From positions 186,001 to 250,000 of the forward strand of contig NZ_QEHM01000007.1 of the NCBI RefSeq assembly GCF_003116585.1: a stretch of 64,000 nt of DNA, written 5' to 3'. This DNA comes from Albibacillus kandeliae. GTDB lineage: Bacteria > Pseudomonadota > Alphaproteobacteria > Rhodobacterales > Rhodobacteraceae. The notes beneath the pieces are model-generated. The model made no database searches and was not told the DNA's origin. It saw nothing but the letters and a program-made list of their open reading frames with translations. The position numbers were made by a program, and so were the translations under genes. This document shows, piece by piece, positions 51,980 to 60,753 of the stretch; the stretch's first letter is position 1; each line of letters begins with the position of its first letter.

Positions 51980-53518
51980 TCAGTCGCTGATCGCGCCCTC
52001 TTCGTCGCGGCGGGCGTGCATGCCGGACTTGACTCGCGCCCCGACGATCAAGGGCAGAACGAACCCGATGATCGCGATGACCCAGAGCGTCAGTGCCAGC
52101 GGGCTGTCGAACAGCGTGAACCAGTTGCCGTTGTCGATGGTGACTGCCCGGCGCAGGTTGTTCTCCATCGCATTGCCCAGCAGCGTCCCGAGGATGATCG
52201 GCACCAGCGGCACGTCGAACTTGCGCAGCACCCAGCCCAGGACGCCAAAGCCGATCATCACCAGCAGGTCGAAGGTCGACCCCGAGATGCCGTAGATCCC
52301 GACGAAGCTGACCATCGCGACGATAGGCATCAGGATCCGCGAGGGCACCATCAGCACCCGTGTGAACAGGCCCACCATGGGGATGTTCAGCGCGAGCAGC
52401 ATGAAGTTGGCGATGAAGAGCGCGGCGATCAGACCCCAGACCACATCCGGGTTCTGGGTGAACAGCAGCGGCCCCGGCGTGATGTTCAGCGAGAGCAGCA
52501 CGGCAAGCAAGACCGCCGTGGTGCCCGATCCGGGAACCCCGAGCGCGAGCATCGGCACGAGCGCACCGCCCGCCGCAGCGTTGTTCCCGGCTTCGGGCGC
52601 AGCCACGCCACGCGGATCGCCGGTGCCGAAGGTGCCTTCCTTGTCGACCAGCCGCTTCTCCATCGAGTAGGAGATGAAGGACCCCAGCGAGGCCCCGGCC
52701 CCCGGCAGGACGCCTGCGATGAAACCCAGAACGGAGGTCCGCAGCATCGTCGGGGTGCACTGCTTCAGCATCGACATCGGCGGATAGAGCTTGCCGATCT
52801 GCATATTGCGGCCCGCGGCATCCGAACCGCCGTGGCGGGTTTCAAGGAAGATGAAGACCTCGGACAGGGCGAAGAGGCCGACGATGGCGACGAGGAAGTC
52901 GAGCCCGTCATAGAGATGCACCTCGCCGAAGGTGAAGCGCGGCACACCGGTTTGGGTATCCACGCCGATGGTGGCGAGGCCGAGGCCCAGTGCCGCCGCG
53001 AAGGCCGACTTGGCTTGGTTGGTCGAGGACACCCCGCCAAGCGTCATGAAGGCGAGCGCGAAGAGCGCGAAATACTCGGCCGGGCCGAACAGCAGCGCGA
53101 TCTTGACCAGTTGCGGCGCCAGCAGGATCAGGCCCCAGGTGGCCAGGAAGGCCCCGATGAAGGACGCGATGCCCGAGAGCGACAGCGCTTCGCCCGCAAG
53201 ACCCTTCTTGGCCATCGGGTAGCCGTCGAGAACGGTCATCATCGCAGGCTCGTCCCCGGGAATGCCCAGCAGGATCGACGAAATACGGCCACCGTACATG
53301 GCGCCGTAGTAGACCGAGGTGAGCAGGATCAGCGAGGGTGTCGCGCCGAGGCCCAGCGTGAAGGCGAGGGGGATCAGGATGGCGACCCCGTTCGAGGGGC
53401 CAAGGCCCGGCAGGGCACCCATGATGGTGCCGAGAAAACAGCCAAGTAGCGCCAGCCCGAGGTTCTGCCATGTCAGGGCGATGAAGAAGCCATCGCCGAG
53501 GTTCGAGAGAAGTTCCAT
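51980..53518 (-). CDS. tctA: Tripartite tricarboxylate transporter large membrane subunit
   Basis: 512 residues, about twelve helices. TctA hallmarks: GLGPSNGVAILIPLAFTLG, YYGAMYGGRISSILLGIPGD, GVLPGAGASLGSFISYSMEK, and ALGVPGSGTTAVLLAVLLSL. Na-coupled uptake of citrate or other carboxylates. Thirteen bases downstream of tctB with a GAGGAGG ribosome site. Confidence 0.95.
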   Translation of the reverse strand: MELLSNLGDGFFIALTWQNLGLALLGCFLGTIMGALPGLGPSNGVAILIPLAFTLGLGATPSLILLTSVYYGAMYGGRISSILLGIPGDEPAMMTVLDGYPMAKKGLAGEALSLSGIASFIGAFLATWGLILLAPQLVKIALLFGPAEYFALFALAFMTLGGVSSTNQAKSAFAAALGLGLATIGVDTQTGVPRFTFGEVHLYDGLDFLVAIVGLFALSEVFIFLETRHGGSDAAGRNMQIGKLYPPMSMLKQCTPTMLRTSVLGFIAGVLPGAGASLGSFISYSMEKRLVDKEGTFGTGDPRGVAAPEAGNNAAAGGALVPMLALGVPGSGTTAVLLAVLLSLNITPGPLLFTQNPDVVWGLIAALFIANFMLLALNIPMVGLFTRVLMVPSRILMPIVAMVSFVGIYGISGSTFDLLVMIGFGVLGWVLRKFDVPLVPIILGTLLGNAMENNLRRAVTIDNGNWFTLFDSPLALTLWVIAIIGFVLPLIVGARVKSGMHARRDEEGAISD

Positions 53519-53530
53519 TGCGTTCCCTCC

Positions 53531-53962
53531 TCAGAAACCGAATGGGCCGCGGGCCAGCGAGAGGCCGAGGACAAGGTGGAAGATGACGTAGATGCCGATG
53601 GAGGTGCCGATGCCGACGGCAACCGCTTCGAGCGCGGAGGAGCCTAGCCGCCATGCGAGGTAGGCCGCAGCAAAGGCCGTGGCGATGATGAAGCCCGCGA
53701 CCGGCAGCATCTCGGCATAAAGAATCAGGACCACCACGGCGGCAACGATCTCGACCAGCCGACCGAGCGCGGGCCATGTCGGTTCCGCGTCGGGCCGCAG
53801 GACGATGACCGCGCTGGAGAGGCCCAGAATGGTCGCAATGATAAGGGGAAAGGCTTTGGGTCCGACGGCATCCGAAAGAAAGCTCTCCTCGATCGCAAAG
53901 GCCGCAAGAGCGTAGCCGATGGCGAGGAGCATGCCGACGACACCGAAGATGCGATCGCTCAT
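53531..53962 (-). CDS. tctB: Tripartite tricarboxylate transporter small membrane subunit
   Basis: 143 residues with four helices. Family start RIFGVVGMLLAIGYALAAFA, then SDAVGPKAFPLIIATILG. Small permease subunit partnering TctA; standard tctCBA order on the minus strand. Confidence 0.9.
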   Translation of the reverse strand: MSDRIFGVVGMLLAIGYALAAFAIEESFLSDAVGPKAFPLIIATILGLSSAVIVLRPDAEPTWPALGRLVEIVAAVVVLILYAEMLPVAGFIIATAFAAAYLAWRLGSSALEAVAVGIGTSIGIYVIFHLVLGLSLARGPFGF

Positions 53963-53995
53963 GGCGGATCTCCTGTGTCCGAGTTCAGTTAGGTG

Positions 53996-54025
53996 CCGGG
54001 CACCGCACTTTCGCGCAGCACCCGG
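53996..54025 (-). terminator. Intercistronic hairpin between tctC and tctB
   Basis: In the minus-strand transcript CCGGGUGCUGCG pairs with UGCGGUGCCCGG over twelve positions, four being G-U, around a CGAAAG loop. The G-U pairs work only in this orientation, matching the operon direction. Placed 24 bases past the tctC stop. Confidence 0.55.
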
Positions 54026-54049
54026 CGAGCGCCCGTGAGTGGCAGGCGG

Positions 54050-55027
54050 TTACTTGATGATGCCGATCTCTTTCGAGATCGCCTGGATCTGTGCGACCGA
54101 GTCATGGACGAAGGACTGGAATGCGTCCCCCTGCAGGTCCAGCGGCGCCATGCCGTTGGCATCCATCACGGCTTTCCATTCGTCGGAGGCGTAGAGCTCT
54201 CCGATCTTGGACACCCATGCATTGTAGGCTTCGTCCGACATGCCGCCCGGGGCATAGAAGCCGCGCCAGTTCGCGCCGATGGCGTCAACGCCCTGTTCGC
54301 GCGCCGTCGGGAAGTCGGCGAATTCGCCGCCCAGCCGCTCGGGCGCGAGGACGGCGATCACCCTGATGTCGCCGGAGTCGACGAAACCCTTGGCTTCGGA
54401 GATGTCGCCGGTAAAGCCCTGAACCGAACCCGCCAGCAATTGGGTCACCGCCTCGCCGCCGCCGTCGAAGGCGATGTATTTGACCTTCCGAACATCCTCG
54501 ATGCCGTAGGCCGAGGCCGCGATCAGCACCTTGAGGTGGTCCCAGCCGCCCACGGCGGAACCGCCTGCGATCGAAACCGCGCCCGGGTCCGACTTGATCT
54601 TGTCGAGCAGCTGCGGGAGCGTTTCAATGTCGCTGTCCTTGGCAACGGCGATCACGCCGTAGTCGGCACCGACCGAGGCGAGCCAGCGCACCTGCTCCAT
54701 CGTGTTGCCCGGATAGGCGCCCTGCGCCAGCCGGGTCGCGGTGGCGGACGAGGCCGCGACGATCAGGCTGTCGTCGTCATTGCGCTTGTTCACCACCTCG
54801 GCAAAGGCGACACCACCGCCACCACCGGCGAGGTTGACCACCTGCATGGTCTGGTCGATCAGGCCGAGATCCTGCAGCGACTTGCCGACCTGCCGGCAGG
54901 TGAAGTCCCAGCCGCCGCCCGGGTTGGCCGGCGCGATGCATTCGGGGTTTTCCTGTGCCGAGGCCGCGAAGGCGCTCAGGGACAGGGCGATGGCGGCAAT
55001 CGCGCCACGGGTTGCGGTTCGTTTCAT
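54050..55027 (-). CDS. tctC: Tripartite tricarboxylate transporter solute-binding protein
   Basis: 325 residues; GAGGAGGACC just before the ATG. Signal peptide cut after AFAASAQ. TctC fold: CIAPANPGGGWDFTCRQVGK with the carboxylate-binding loop, NLAGGGGGVAFAEV, SIAGGSAVGGWDHLKV and FTGDISEAKGFVDSG. Periplasmic receptor for a di- or tricarboxylate; divergent from its two-component regulators. Confidence 0.94.
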   Translation of the reverse strand: MKRTATRGAIAAIALSLSAFAASAQENPECIAPANPGGGWDFTCRQVGKSLQDLGLIDQTMQVVNLAGGGGGVAFAEVVNKRNDDDSLIVAASSATATRLAQGAYPGNTMEQVRWLASVGADYGVIAVAKDSDIETLPQLLDKIKSDPGAVSIAGGSAVGGWDHLKVLIAASAYGIEDVRKVKYIAFDGGGEAVTQLLAGSVQGFTGDISEAKGFVDSGDIRVIAVLAPERLGGEFADFPTAREQGVDAIGANWRGFYAPGGMSDEAYNAWVSKIGELYASDEWKAVMDANGMAPLDLQGDAFQSFVHDSVAQIQAISKEIGIIK

Positions 55028-55183
55028 TTGGTCCTCCTCAGGCTTCGCCCGGCGCGCTCCCATGCGCCGGAACCGAACTCCGACAGGGCCGGGCCAGCGG
55101 CCTCTTTCCTGCGGGTTCAGGATGTGTAACCAATGTTCCTGTCGTGAACCTGTCACTCACGGCGAAAACGCGGGGGAGGAGCC

Positions 55184-55855
55184 GTGCGTATTCTGATGGT
55201 CGAGGACGCCGAGGACCTCGCCGAGGGAGTCGTCGCTCACCTCGCGCGCTCCGGCCTGACCTGCGACCTTGCCGCGAGCGTCGAGGAGGCTCGCGACTTT
55301 CGCGCGGTGCAGGCCTATGACGCCATCATTCTGGATATCAACCTCCCCGACGGATCCGGCCTCTCGCTCCTGCGCGAGATGCGGGTAGGCGCCGACCGCA
55401 CCCCGGTCCTCATGCTGACGGCGCTGGCCTCGGTCGACGACCGGGTCGAGGCGCTGGACCAGGGGGCGGACGATTTCCTTGGCAAGCCCTTCGACCAGCG
55501 CGAACTGGAGGCACGGCTGCGCGCGCTGGTGCGTCGCGATGCCGCCCGCAAGTCCGAGACGATCACGCTGGGCTCGCTGACCTACGTCCTGAAGGACCGG
55601 AGCGCGATGCTGGGAACGCTTCCGCTGGACCTGACCCGCCGTGAAGCCGCGCTGCTGGACGCGCTGATCCGCCACCAGGGGCAGTACCTGTCAAAGGCGC
55701 GCCTCTACGACACGCTCTACGGGTTCGAGGATGCCGATGTCGGGGAGAACGCAATCGAGCTCTACATCGCCCGCCTGCGCAAGAAATTCAGCGGCAGCGA
55801 TGTCGCCATCACCACGCAACGCGGCATCGGATACCGGATCGGCCTGAATGACTAG
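55184..55855 (+). CDS. tctD: OmpR-family response regulator
   Basis: 223 residues from a GTG with GGGGAGGAG just upstream. Receiver with acidic pocket Glu7/Asp8 and phospho-acceptor Asp51 (AIILDINLPDGSG), Thr in LMLTAL and Lys in LGKPFDQRE; C-terminal winged helix LPLDLTRREAALLDAL to TTQRGIGYRIG. Divergent from tctC, matching the tctDE arrangement that induces the tripartite citrate transporter. Overlaps the kinase gene by 8 bp. Confidence 0.93.
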   Translation: MRILMVEDAEDLAEGVVAHLARSGLTCDLAASVEEARDFRAVQAYDAIILDINLPDGSGLSLLREMRVGADRTPVLMLTALASVDDRVEALDQGADDFLGKPFDQRELEARLRALVRRDAARKSETITLGSLTYVLKDRSAMLGTLPLDLTRREAALLDALIRHQGQYLSKARLYDTLYGFEDADVGENAIELYIARLRKKFSGSDVAITTQRGIGYRIGLND

Positions 55856-57224
55856 GCCGCGCGCCCTTGCCACCCGCGTCCTGTTTGCCGTCCTCGCGAT
55901 CATGGTGCTGGGTGGCGTGCTGGTTGCCGCGTCGACGTGGTGGAACGGGCGGCAGGCGGCGCGTCAATCCTACGACCGGATCCTGCTAGGCGCGGCCCAT
56001 GACATCGCCGAGTCGATCCGAATCCAGGACGGTGTCCCGCTGGTCATGCTGCCGGTCTCGGCCTTCGAGTTGTTGGCGCAGGCGCCCGATGACCGCGTTT
56101 ACTACTCGGTGCGCGGGCCCGGCGGGACGTTGATCACCGGCCTCGATCCGGAGGTGCAGATCACGCCGCCGGAGCGGGGGCGATCGGTCTTCTTCGATGC
56201 TGCGCTGCACGGTGAACCCGCCCGTTTCGTCTCGGTCAGCCGCCGCTTTGTCGAACGCGATTTCTCGGGCACCGTCGATGTGATCGTCGGGCAGACCCTG
56301 CGGGCGCGCAAAGTGATGACCCGCGAACTGAGCCTCGACGCGCTGCTGCCTATGGCCGCGGCGGGGGCTGCCCTGCTGGTCATCGCCTGGGCCGTCGTGC
56401 GACAGGCGATGCGACCGCTGGAGGCGATAACCGAAGACCTTGCCCGGCGCGATCCCTACGACCTGACCGCCATCCCGATGGCCAGGCTTCCGCGCGAATT
56501 GCAGGTGATGCTGGGCGCGCTGAACCGCTTCATGGGACGGCTGGAGGGGCAGGTGGAATCCATGCGCACCCTCATTTCCGACACGGCGCATCAGCTCCGT
56601 ACGCCAGTGGCCGCAATCCGGATCCAGGCCGAACTCGCGGCCGACGAGCCGGAGGGTGCAGCCCGCAATCGCGCGCTGGACCGGCTGCTGGTCAGGACCC
56701 GTTCGCTGGCCACGCTGCTGGATCAGCTTCTGAGCCGCGCCCTCGTCATGCATCGCAGCGACAGTGCCCCGCGCGTCGCGGTCGATCTGCGAGACATCGC
56801 GCTGGAGATCATGGAGCGGGAGGACCACGCGGTTCTTGCGCCCGGCGCGAGCCTGAAACTCGAGATCGGCGACGAACCCGTGATGGTCCGCGCCGATGCC
56901 TTCTCGCTGGGAGAGGCGACGCGCAACCTGCTGGTCAATGCGCTGACCCACGGGGCATCGCCAATCCTGATTGGGACCGAGCGGCGCGGCAACGATGCGA
57001 TCCTCTGGGTCCGCGACAGCGGCCCCGGCCCGGATGACGCGGTGATCGCGCGGATGGGCGAGCGGCACAACCGCAGTGCCCGCTCGGGCGAGAACAGCAG
57101 CGGTATCGGCTTGTCGATCGTGCAATCGGTTGCCGCAGCGTTCGGTGGCACCATGGAGATTACGCAGGACGGGCAGGGCTTTCGCATTGCCCTTGTCCTG
57201 CCGGCCGCTAGGGACACCGCATGA
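55848..57224 (+). CDS. tctE: Sensor histidine kinase (TctE-like)
   Basis: 458 residues. Two membrane helices (about 12-30 and 168-188) enclose a periplasmic domain of the 2CSK_N type, then HAMP-like linker, H-box with His248 in SDTAHQLRTPVAAIR, N-box GEATRNLLVNALTHGA, and G-boxes DSGPGPDDA and GIGLSIVQSVAAAFGG. Autophosphorylates and signals to the response regulator upstream. Its stop overlaps the start of a periplasmic binding-protein gene. Confidence 0.93.
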   Translation: MTRPRALATRVLFAVLAIMVLGGVLVAASTWWNGRQAARQSYDRILLGAAHDIAESIRIQDGVPLVMLPVSAFELLAQAPDDRVYYSVRGPGGTLITGLDPEVQITPPERGRSVFFDAALHGEPARFVSVSRRFVERDFSGTVDVIVGQTLRARKVMTRELSLDALLPMAAAGAALLVIAWAVVRQAMRPLEAITEDLARRDPYDLTAIPMARLPRELQVMLGALNRFMGRLEGQVESMRTLISDTAHQLRTPVAAIRIQAELAADEPEGAARNRALDRLLVRTRSLATLLDQLLSRALVMHRSDSAPRVAVDLRDIALEIMEREDHAVLAPGASLKLEIGDEPVMVRADAFSLGEATRNLLVNALTHGASPILIGTERRGNDAILWVRDSGPGPDDAVIARMGERHNRSARSGENSSGIGLSIVQSVAAAFGGTMEITQDGQGFRIALVLPAARDTA

Positions 57225-58258
57225 TCCGGGTATTTTGCCTTCTCCTTTTGCTTGCCCTCTGCCCGAGCCTCGCGCCCGCTCAGGAGACGACCGAGCGGTT
57301 CGGGCAGGGCGACACTCCCTTCCTCATCCGCTCGACCACCGACATCGCCATCATTCGCCCCCTGATCGAGAGCTTTGCCGCCCGTCGATCCGACCTTGCC
57401 ATTACCTACGAGCAGTGGGGATCGAACGCGCTGTTCGAGAAGAGCCGAGAGGATTGCCGCCGCGACGAACCGGGCGCCGACGCGATCCTGTCTTCCGCCG
57501 TGCAGCAGATGGTGTGGCTTGTGAATGGTGGGTGCGCCTCGCCCTATCGCTCTCCGGAAACGCTTGCCCTGCCATCCACACGGCGCTGGCGCGACGAGAT
57601 CTGGGGGATCACCACCGAACCGGCAGTGATTGCCTACAACAAGGCAGCGTTTGCAGGTCATACGGTTCCGAACAGCCGATTTGCCCTGCTGGACGCGCTG
57701 CGCAACGATCCCGACCGCTTTCGCCGCAAGATCGCGACCTACGACATCGCGGAGTCGGGGCTCGGCTATCTCTTTGCCTTCAGCGACAGCTTGGAGGCCA
57801 CGACCTTCGGTGCGCTGCTGGAAAGCTTTGCCCGGGTCGATGCGGTGGCGACCTGCTGTTCCGCCGAGATCATCGCCGGGGTGGCCGAGGGACGCTATCT
57901 CGTCGCCTACAACGTTCTGGGATCTTACGTCACCAGCGCGGCCCGCCCCGAGGTGGGCACCATCCTTCCCGAAGATTACACCCTTGTCCTGTCACGCGCC
58001 TACATGATCCCGCGACAGGCCCGGCAAAAGGGCGCGGCGACTGGCCTGCTCGACTTCCTGCTGACAGCCGAGGCGCGCGCCATGCTGGACCGGGTCGGGC
58101 TGATCACGACGATGGAAGCCTCCGAAACTGGTCTGCCGCTCAGCGCGCGGCGTTCCATCGCCCTTGCGCCGCCCCTGTTGGTGGCTTTGGACTCCAATCG
58201 CCGGGCACAACTCCTGAAACTCTGGAAGGATACCTTCGCCGCAGGCAGCGTGCCGTGA
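57221..58258 (+). CDS. Periplasmic solute-binding protein, ABC/iron-type fold, co-transcribed with tctDE
   Basis: 345 residues. Signal peptide (LLLLLALCPSLAPAQ). Type II periplasmic binding fold: LIRSTTDIAIIRPLIESFAA, EIWGITTEPAVIAYNKAAF, and VAYNVLGSYV; no transporter genes of the ABC class nearby. Overlap of 4 bp with the kinase gene suggests it works as an extracytoplasmic sensor partner of TctE rather than in uptake. Two adjacent cysteines (ATCCSAE) may form or bind something in the periplasm. Confidence 0.85.
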   Translation: MIRVFCLLLLLALCPSLAPAQETTERFGQGDTPFLIRSTTDIAIIRPLIESFAARRSDLAITYEQWGSNALFEKSREDCRRDEPGADAILSSAVQQMVWLVNGGCASPYRSPETLALPSTRRWRDEIWGITTEPAVIAYNKAAFAGHTVPNSRFALLDALRNDPDRFRRKIATYDIAESGLGYLFAFSDSLEATTFGALLESFARVDAVATCCSAEIIAGVAEGRYLVAYNVLGSYVTSAARPEVGTILPEDYTLVLSRAYMIPRQARQKGAATGLLDFLLTAEARAMLDRVGLITTMEASETGLPLSARRSIALAPPLLVALDSNRRAQLLKLWKDTFAAGSVP

Positions 58259-58263
58259 CAGGG

Positions 58264-58284
58264 GAGGTCAGCCTTCGTGACCTC
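58264..58284. terminator. Hairpin between convergent genes
   Basis: Perfect 7-bp repeat GAGGTCA/TGACCTC with a 7-base loop, between the binding-protein gene and the dehydrogenase gene that converge here. No U-tract on either side. Confidence 0.55.
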
Positions 58285-58310
58285 GGGCAGCCGAAACCCG
58301 GGAAAGGTTG

Positions 58311-59699
58311 TCAGATGCCGAGATCCCGGTAGGCATAGGCTACCTCCTCGATCGCAAGGACATATCCGGCCTGACGCAGCGAACCGAGCTCGGGTTGGTC
58401 GCGCAATCGGTTGGCCATCCGCCGGTAGGCTGCCCGCATCATGTCTTCGAGGCCCGAGCGGACAAAGTCGAGTTCGGAGCCGCTCTCGGCCAGTTCGGAG
58501 CGGACATTGACCGGAAGCGCCTGCCGTGTCAGCCCCTCGATCAGGTTCGCGACATGACCGAAGCGGCGCTGCGAAATGCGCCGTTCCATCAGGCCGAAGG
58601 GCATATGGGTCAGGTTCTTGACCCACTCGAAGTAGCTCACGATCACCCCGCCCGCGTTGGCGCAGAGATCGGGAACGATCTCGACCCCGCGTTCCTGCAG
58701 TATGGCATCTGCCTCGGAATCGACCGGCCCATTCGCCGCCTCGACGATGACCTGAGCCTTGATGTCCGCGGCATTCTCGGCGGTGATGGCATTCTCCATC
58801 GCCGCCGGGATCAACACATCGCAGTCTGAACAGATGGCCGCGGGAGAAGGCGCGCGGAAGTGGCCGGTCGGGCTGGTGCGGATGGTTCCGCCCTCGGCCA
58901 CATGGGCAACCAGCGCGGGGATATCGAGGCCATTCTCGTCGAAAAGATTGCCATCGCGCTCCAGTATTCCGGTGATGGTGGCCCCGAACTCGCGCGACAG
59001 GATGAGCGCGGCGTGGCTTCCGACATTGCCGAACCCCTGGATGATGATGCGGCAACCCTCGAGCGACCGTCCGGTCGCCTCAAAGTGCTCGGCCAGCACG
59101 TAGGCCACGCCGCGCCCCGTGGCCTCGGTCCGTCCGGCGATGCCGCCGCGCGAGAGCGGTTTGCCGGTAACGCAGGCCGCCGCGTTCAGGGTCTCCAGCG
59201 GCGAGATGCGGCGGTACTCGTCGGCCATCCACGCCATCTCGCGCTCGCCGGTACCCATGTCGGGGGCCGGAACGTTGCGACCGGGCGAGATCAGCCCGCG
59301 CCGCGCCAGTTCCTGCGTGAAACGCCGGGTGATCTTTTCGAGTTCGAGCTCGTTCCACTCGCTCCGGTCGATGCGCAGGGCGCCCTTGGACCCGCCGAAG
59401 GGCACGCCGACGAGGGCGCATTTCAGCGTCATCAGCGCGGCCAGCGCCTCGACCTCGTCGCTGTTGGCGTCAGGCGCGTAGCGAATGCCACCCTTGACCG
59501 GTTCGACATGTTCCGAGTGGACCGCGCGCCAACCCGTGAAGCTGACCAGTTCGCCCCGCAGCCTTACGCCGAAGGTGACGCGATAGATGGAATTGGTGGC
59601 GCGGATTCGCTCGGCGAGACCCGGTGCCAGTTCCATGTGAGAAAACGCCTTGTCGAATTGCGCGCCGACGCTGGAGAGAAAGCTGGCTCCTGACATCAT
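58311..59699 (-). CDS. Glu/Leu/Phe/Val dehydrogenase family (glutamate dehydrogenase-like)
   Basis: 462 residues; two adjacent ATGs follow AGGGAG, either may start. Substrate-domain lysines in VKGGIRYAP and CALVGVPFGGSKGALR, PAPDMGTGEREMAWM, GRTEATGRGVAYVL, and the Rossmann GFGNVGS of the NAD(P) domain. Oxidative deamination of glutamate or related amino acid. The second motif reads GGSKGA instead of GGAKGG, and the C-terminus differs from housekeeping enzymes, so a specialised role is possible. Separated by 165 bases from the FGE gene. Confidence 0.9.
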   Translation of the reverse strand: MMSGASFLSSVGAQFDKAFSHMELAPGLAERIRATNSIYRVTFGVRLRGELVSFTGWRAVHSEHVEPVKGGIRYAPDANSDEVEALAALMTLKCALVGVPFGGSKGALRIDRSEWNELELEKITRRFTQELARRGLISPGRNVPAPDMGTGEREMAWMADEYRRISPLETLNAAACVTGKPLSRGGIAGRTEATGRGVAYVLAEHFEATGRSLEGCRIIIQGFGNVGSHAALILSREFGATITGILERDGNLFDENGLDIPALVAHVAEGGTIRTSPTGHFRAPSPAAICSDCDVLIPAAMENAITAENAADIKAQVIVEAANGPVDSEADAILQERGVEIVPDLCANAGGVIVSYFEWVKNLTHMPFGLMERRISQRRFGHVANLIEGLTRQALPVNVRSELAESGSELDFVRSGLEDMMRAAYRRMANRLRDQPELGSLRQAGYVLAIEEVAYAYRDLGI

Positions 59700-59864
59700 G
59701 CGACTCCCTGTTTGGCCGCCGCGTCCGGTGCCGTTCAGCCCCATCGGCGACGAGCGATTTGCGCTGCTGGTTCAGTTTCCTGCACCAGAGCCGGGGCCGG
59801 GGCTGTCCAGACGCCTGGCAAGCTCGGCCCATCCTTTCAGGTTCTGCCTCGCCGCCTGCAAATA

Positions 59865-60749
59865 CTAGTCGTGCGCGACCCGAAAACCGATGTGTCCCGT
59901 GGTTGTTACCGCTGCGACCACGAGGCGGGAGGAGGTGCGGTAGCGGCTGCAATAGCTGTCGTGGCACAGGTGCGATCCGCCTCTCACCGGGCGCAGGTCC
60001 GTTCGCTCCTGTCGCCGGTCAGCGGCGGGGCGCAGGCACCATTCCCAGACATTGCCCGTCATCTGGAACAACCCGTATCCATTCGCCGGATGGTGGCGGG
60101 CCGGGGTAGTGCCAAGGAACGGTCCCGTGCAGTCCGGGGTCGGGAAGGTACCGGAGAAGGTGGTGGCCATCGCCCTGCCGCCGGGGGTGAACTCGTTTCC
60201 CCAGGGATAGCGGCACTGATCCAGTCCGCCACGCGCGGCGAACTCCCATTCCTCTTCGGTCGGCAGGCGCGTTCCCGACCAGCGGCAGTAAGCGATCGCG
60301 TCGTGCCAGTCGACGTGGGTGACCGGGTGATCCTCGGGCACCGCCTGCTCCGAGCCGGGGCCGTGCGGCATGCGCCAGTTCGCGCCCGGAACCTCCCGCC
60401 ACCAGGGCGCGCGATCGTCGGCGGGAAAGGCTTCGGCGTCTTCGAGGCAGGCGTGGAACACGAAGGAAAGGCCGCTGCGTTCCGCCGAGGTGAGATAGCC
60501 CGTTGCCTCGGCGAAACGGCGGAACTCGGCGCGCGTGACCGTTGCAGCTGCGATCCGGAAGGCACCGACGCTGGCAGGGCGGACGGGGTGTTCACCGTCA
60601 GAGGAGACGATCTCGGGCCCGTCGTATCCCATCAGGAAGGTACCCCCGGGAATGGCGCGCAGGTCTGTCGCCACCGTGCCGGGGGAGGGTGCGGACAGGG
60701 GTGAAGCCGCTGGAACCACTGGCGACGACTGCGGCGTGCAGCAGCCCAT
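59865..60749 (-). CDS. Formylglycine-generating enzyme (SUMF1/FGE family)
   Basis: 294 residues. FGE-sulfatase domain: IPGGTFLMGYDGPEI, HPVTHVDWHDAIAYCRWSG, RLPTEEEWEFAARGG, MTGNVWEWC and the catalytic copper-site pair Cys262/Cys267 in GGSHLCHDSYCSRYR. It oxidises the sulfatase CxPxR cysteine to formylglycine. Four bases after the cobalamin-protein gene, and the operon's sulfatase has exactly such a motif. N-terminal ~28 residues are low-complexity with a Cys pair; no clear signal peptide. Confidence 0.93.
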   Translation of the reverse strand: MGCCTPQSSPVVPAASPLSAPSPGTVATDLRAIPGGTFLMGYDGPEIVSSDGEHPVRPASVGAFRIAAATVTRAEFRRFAEATGYLTSAERSGLSFVFHACLEDAEAFPADDRAPWWREVPGANWRMPHGPGSEQAVPEDHPVTHVDWHDAIAYCRWSGTRLPTEEEWEFAARGGLDQCRYPWGNEFTPGGRAMATTFSGTFPTPDCTGPFLGTTPARHHPANGYGLFQMTGNVWEWCLRPAADRRQERTDLRPVRGGSHLCHDSYCSRYRTSSRLVVAAVTTTGHIGFRVAHD

Positions 60750-60753
60750 CGGT

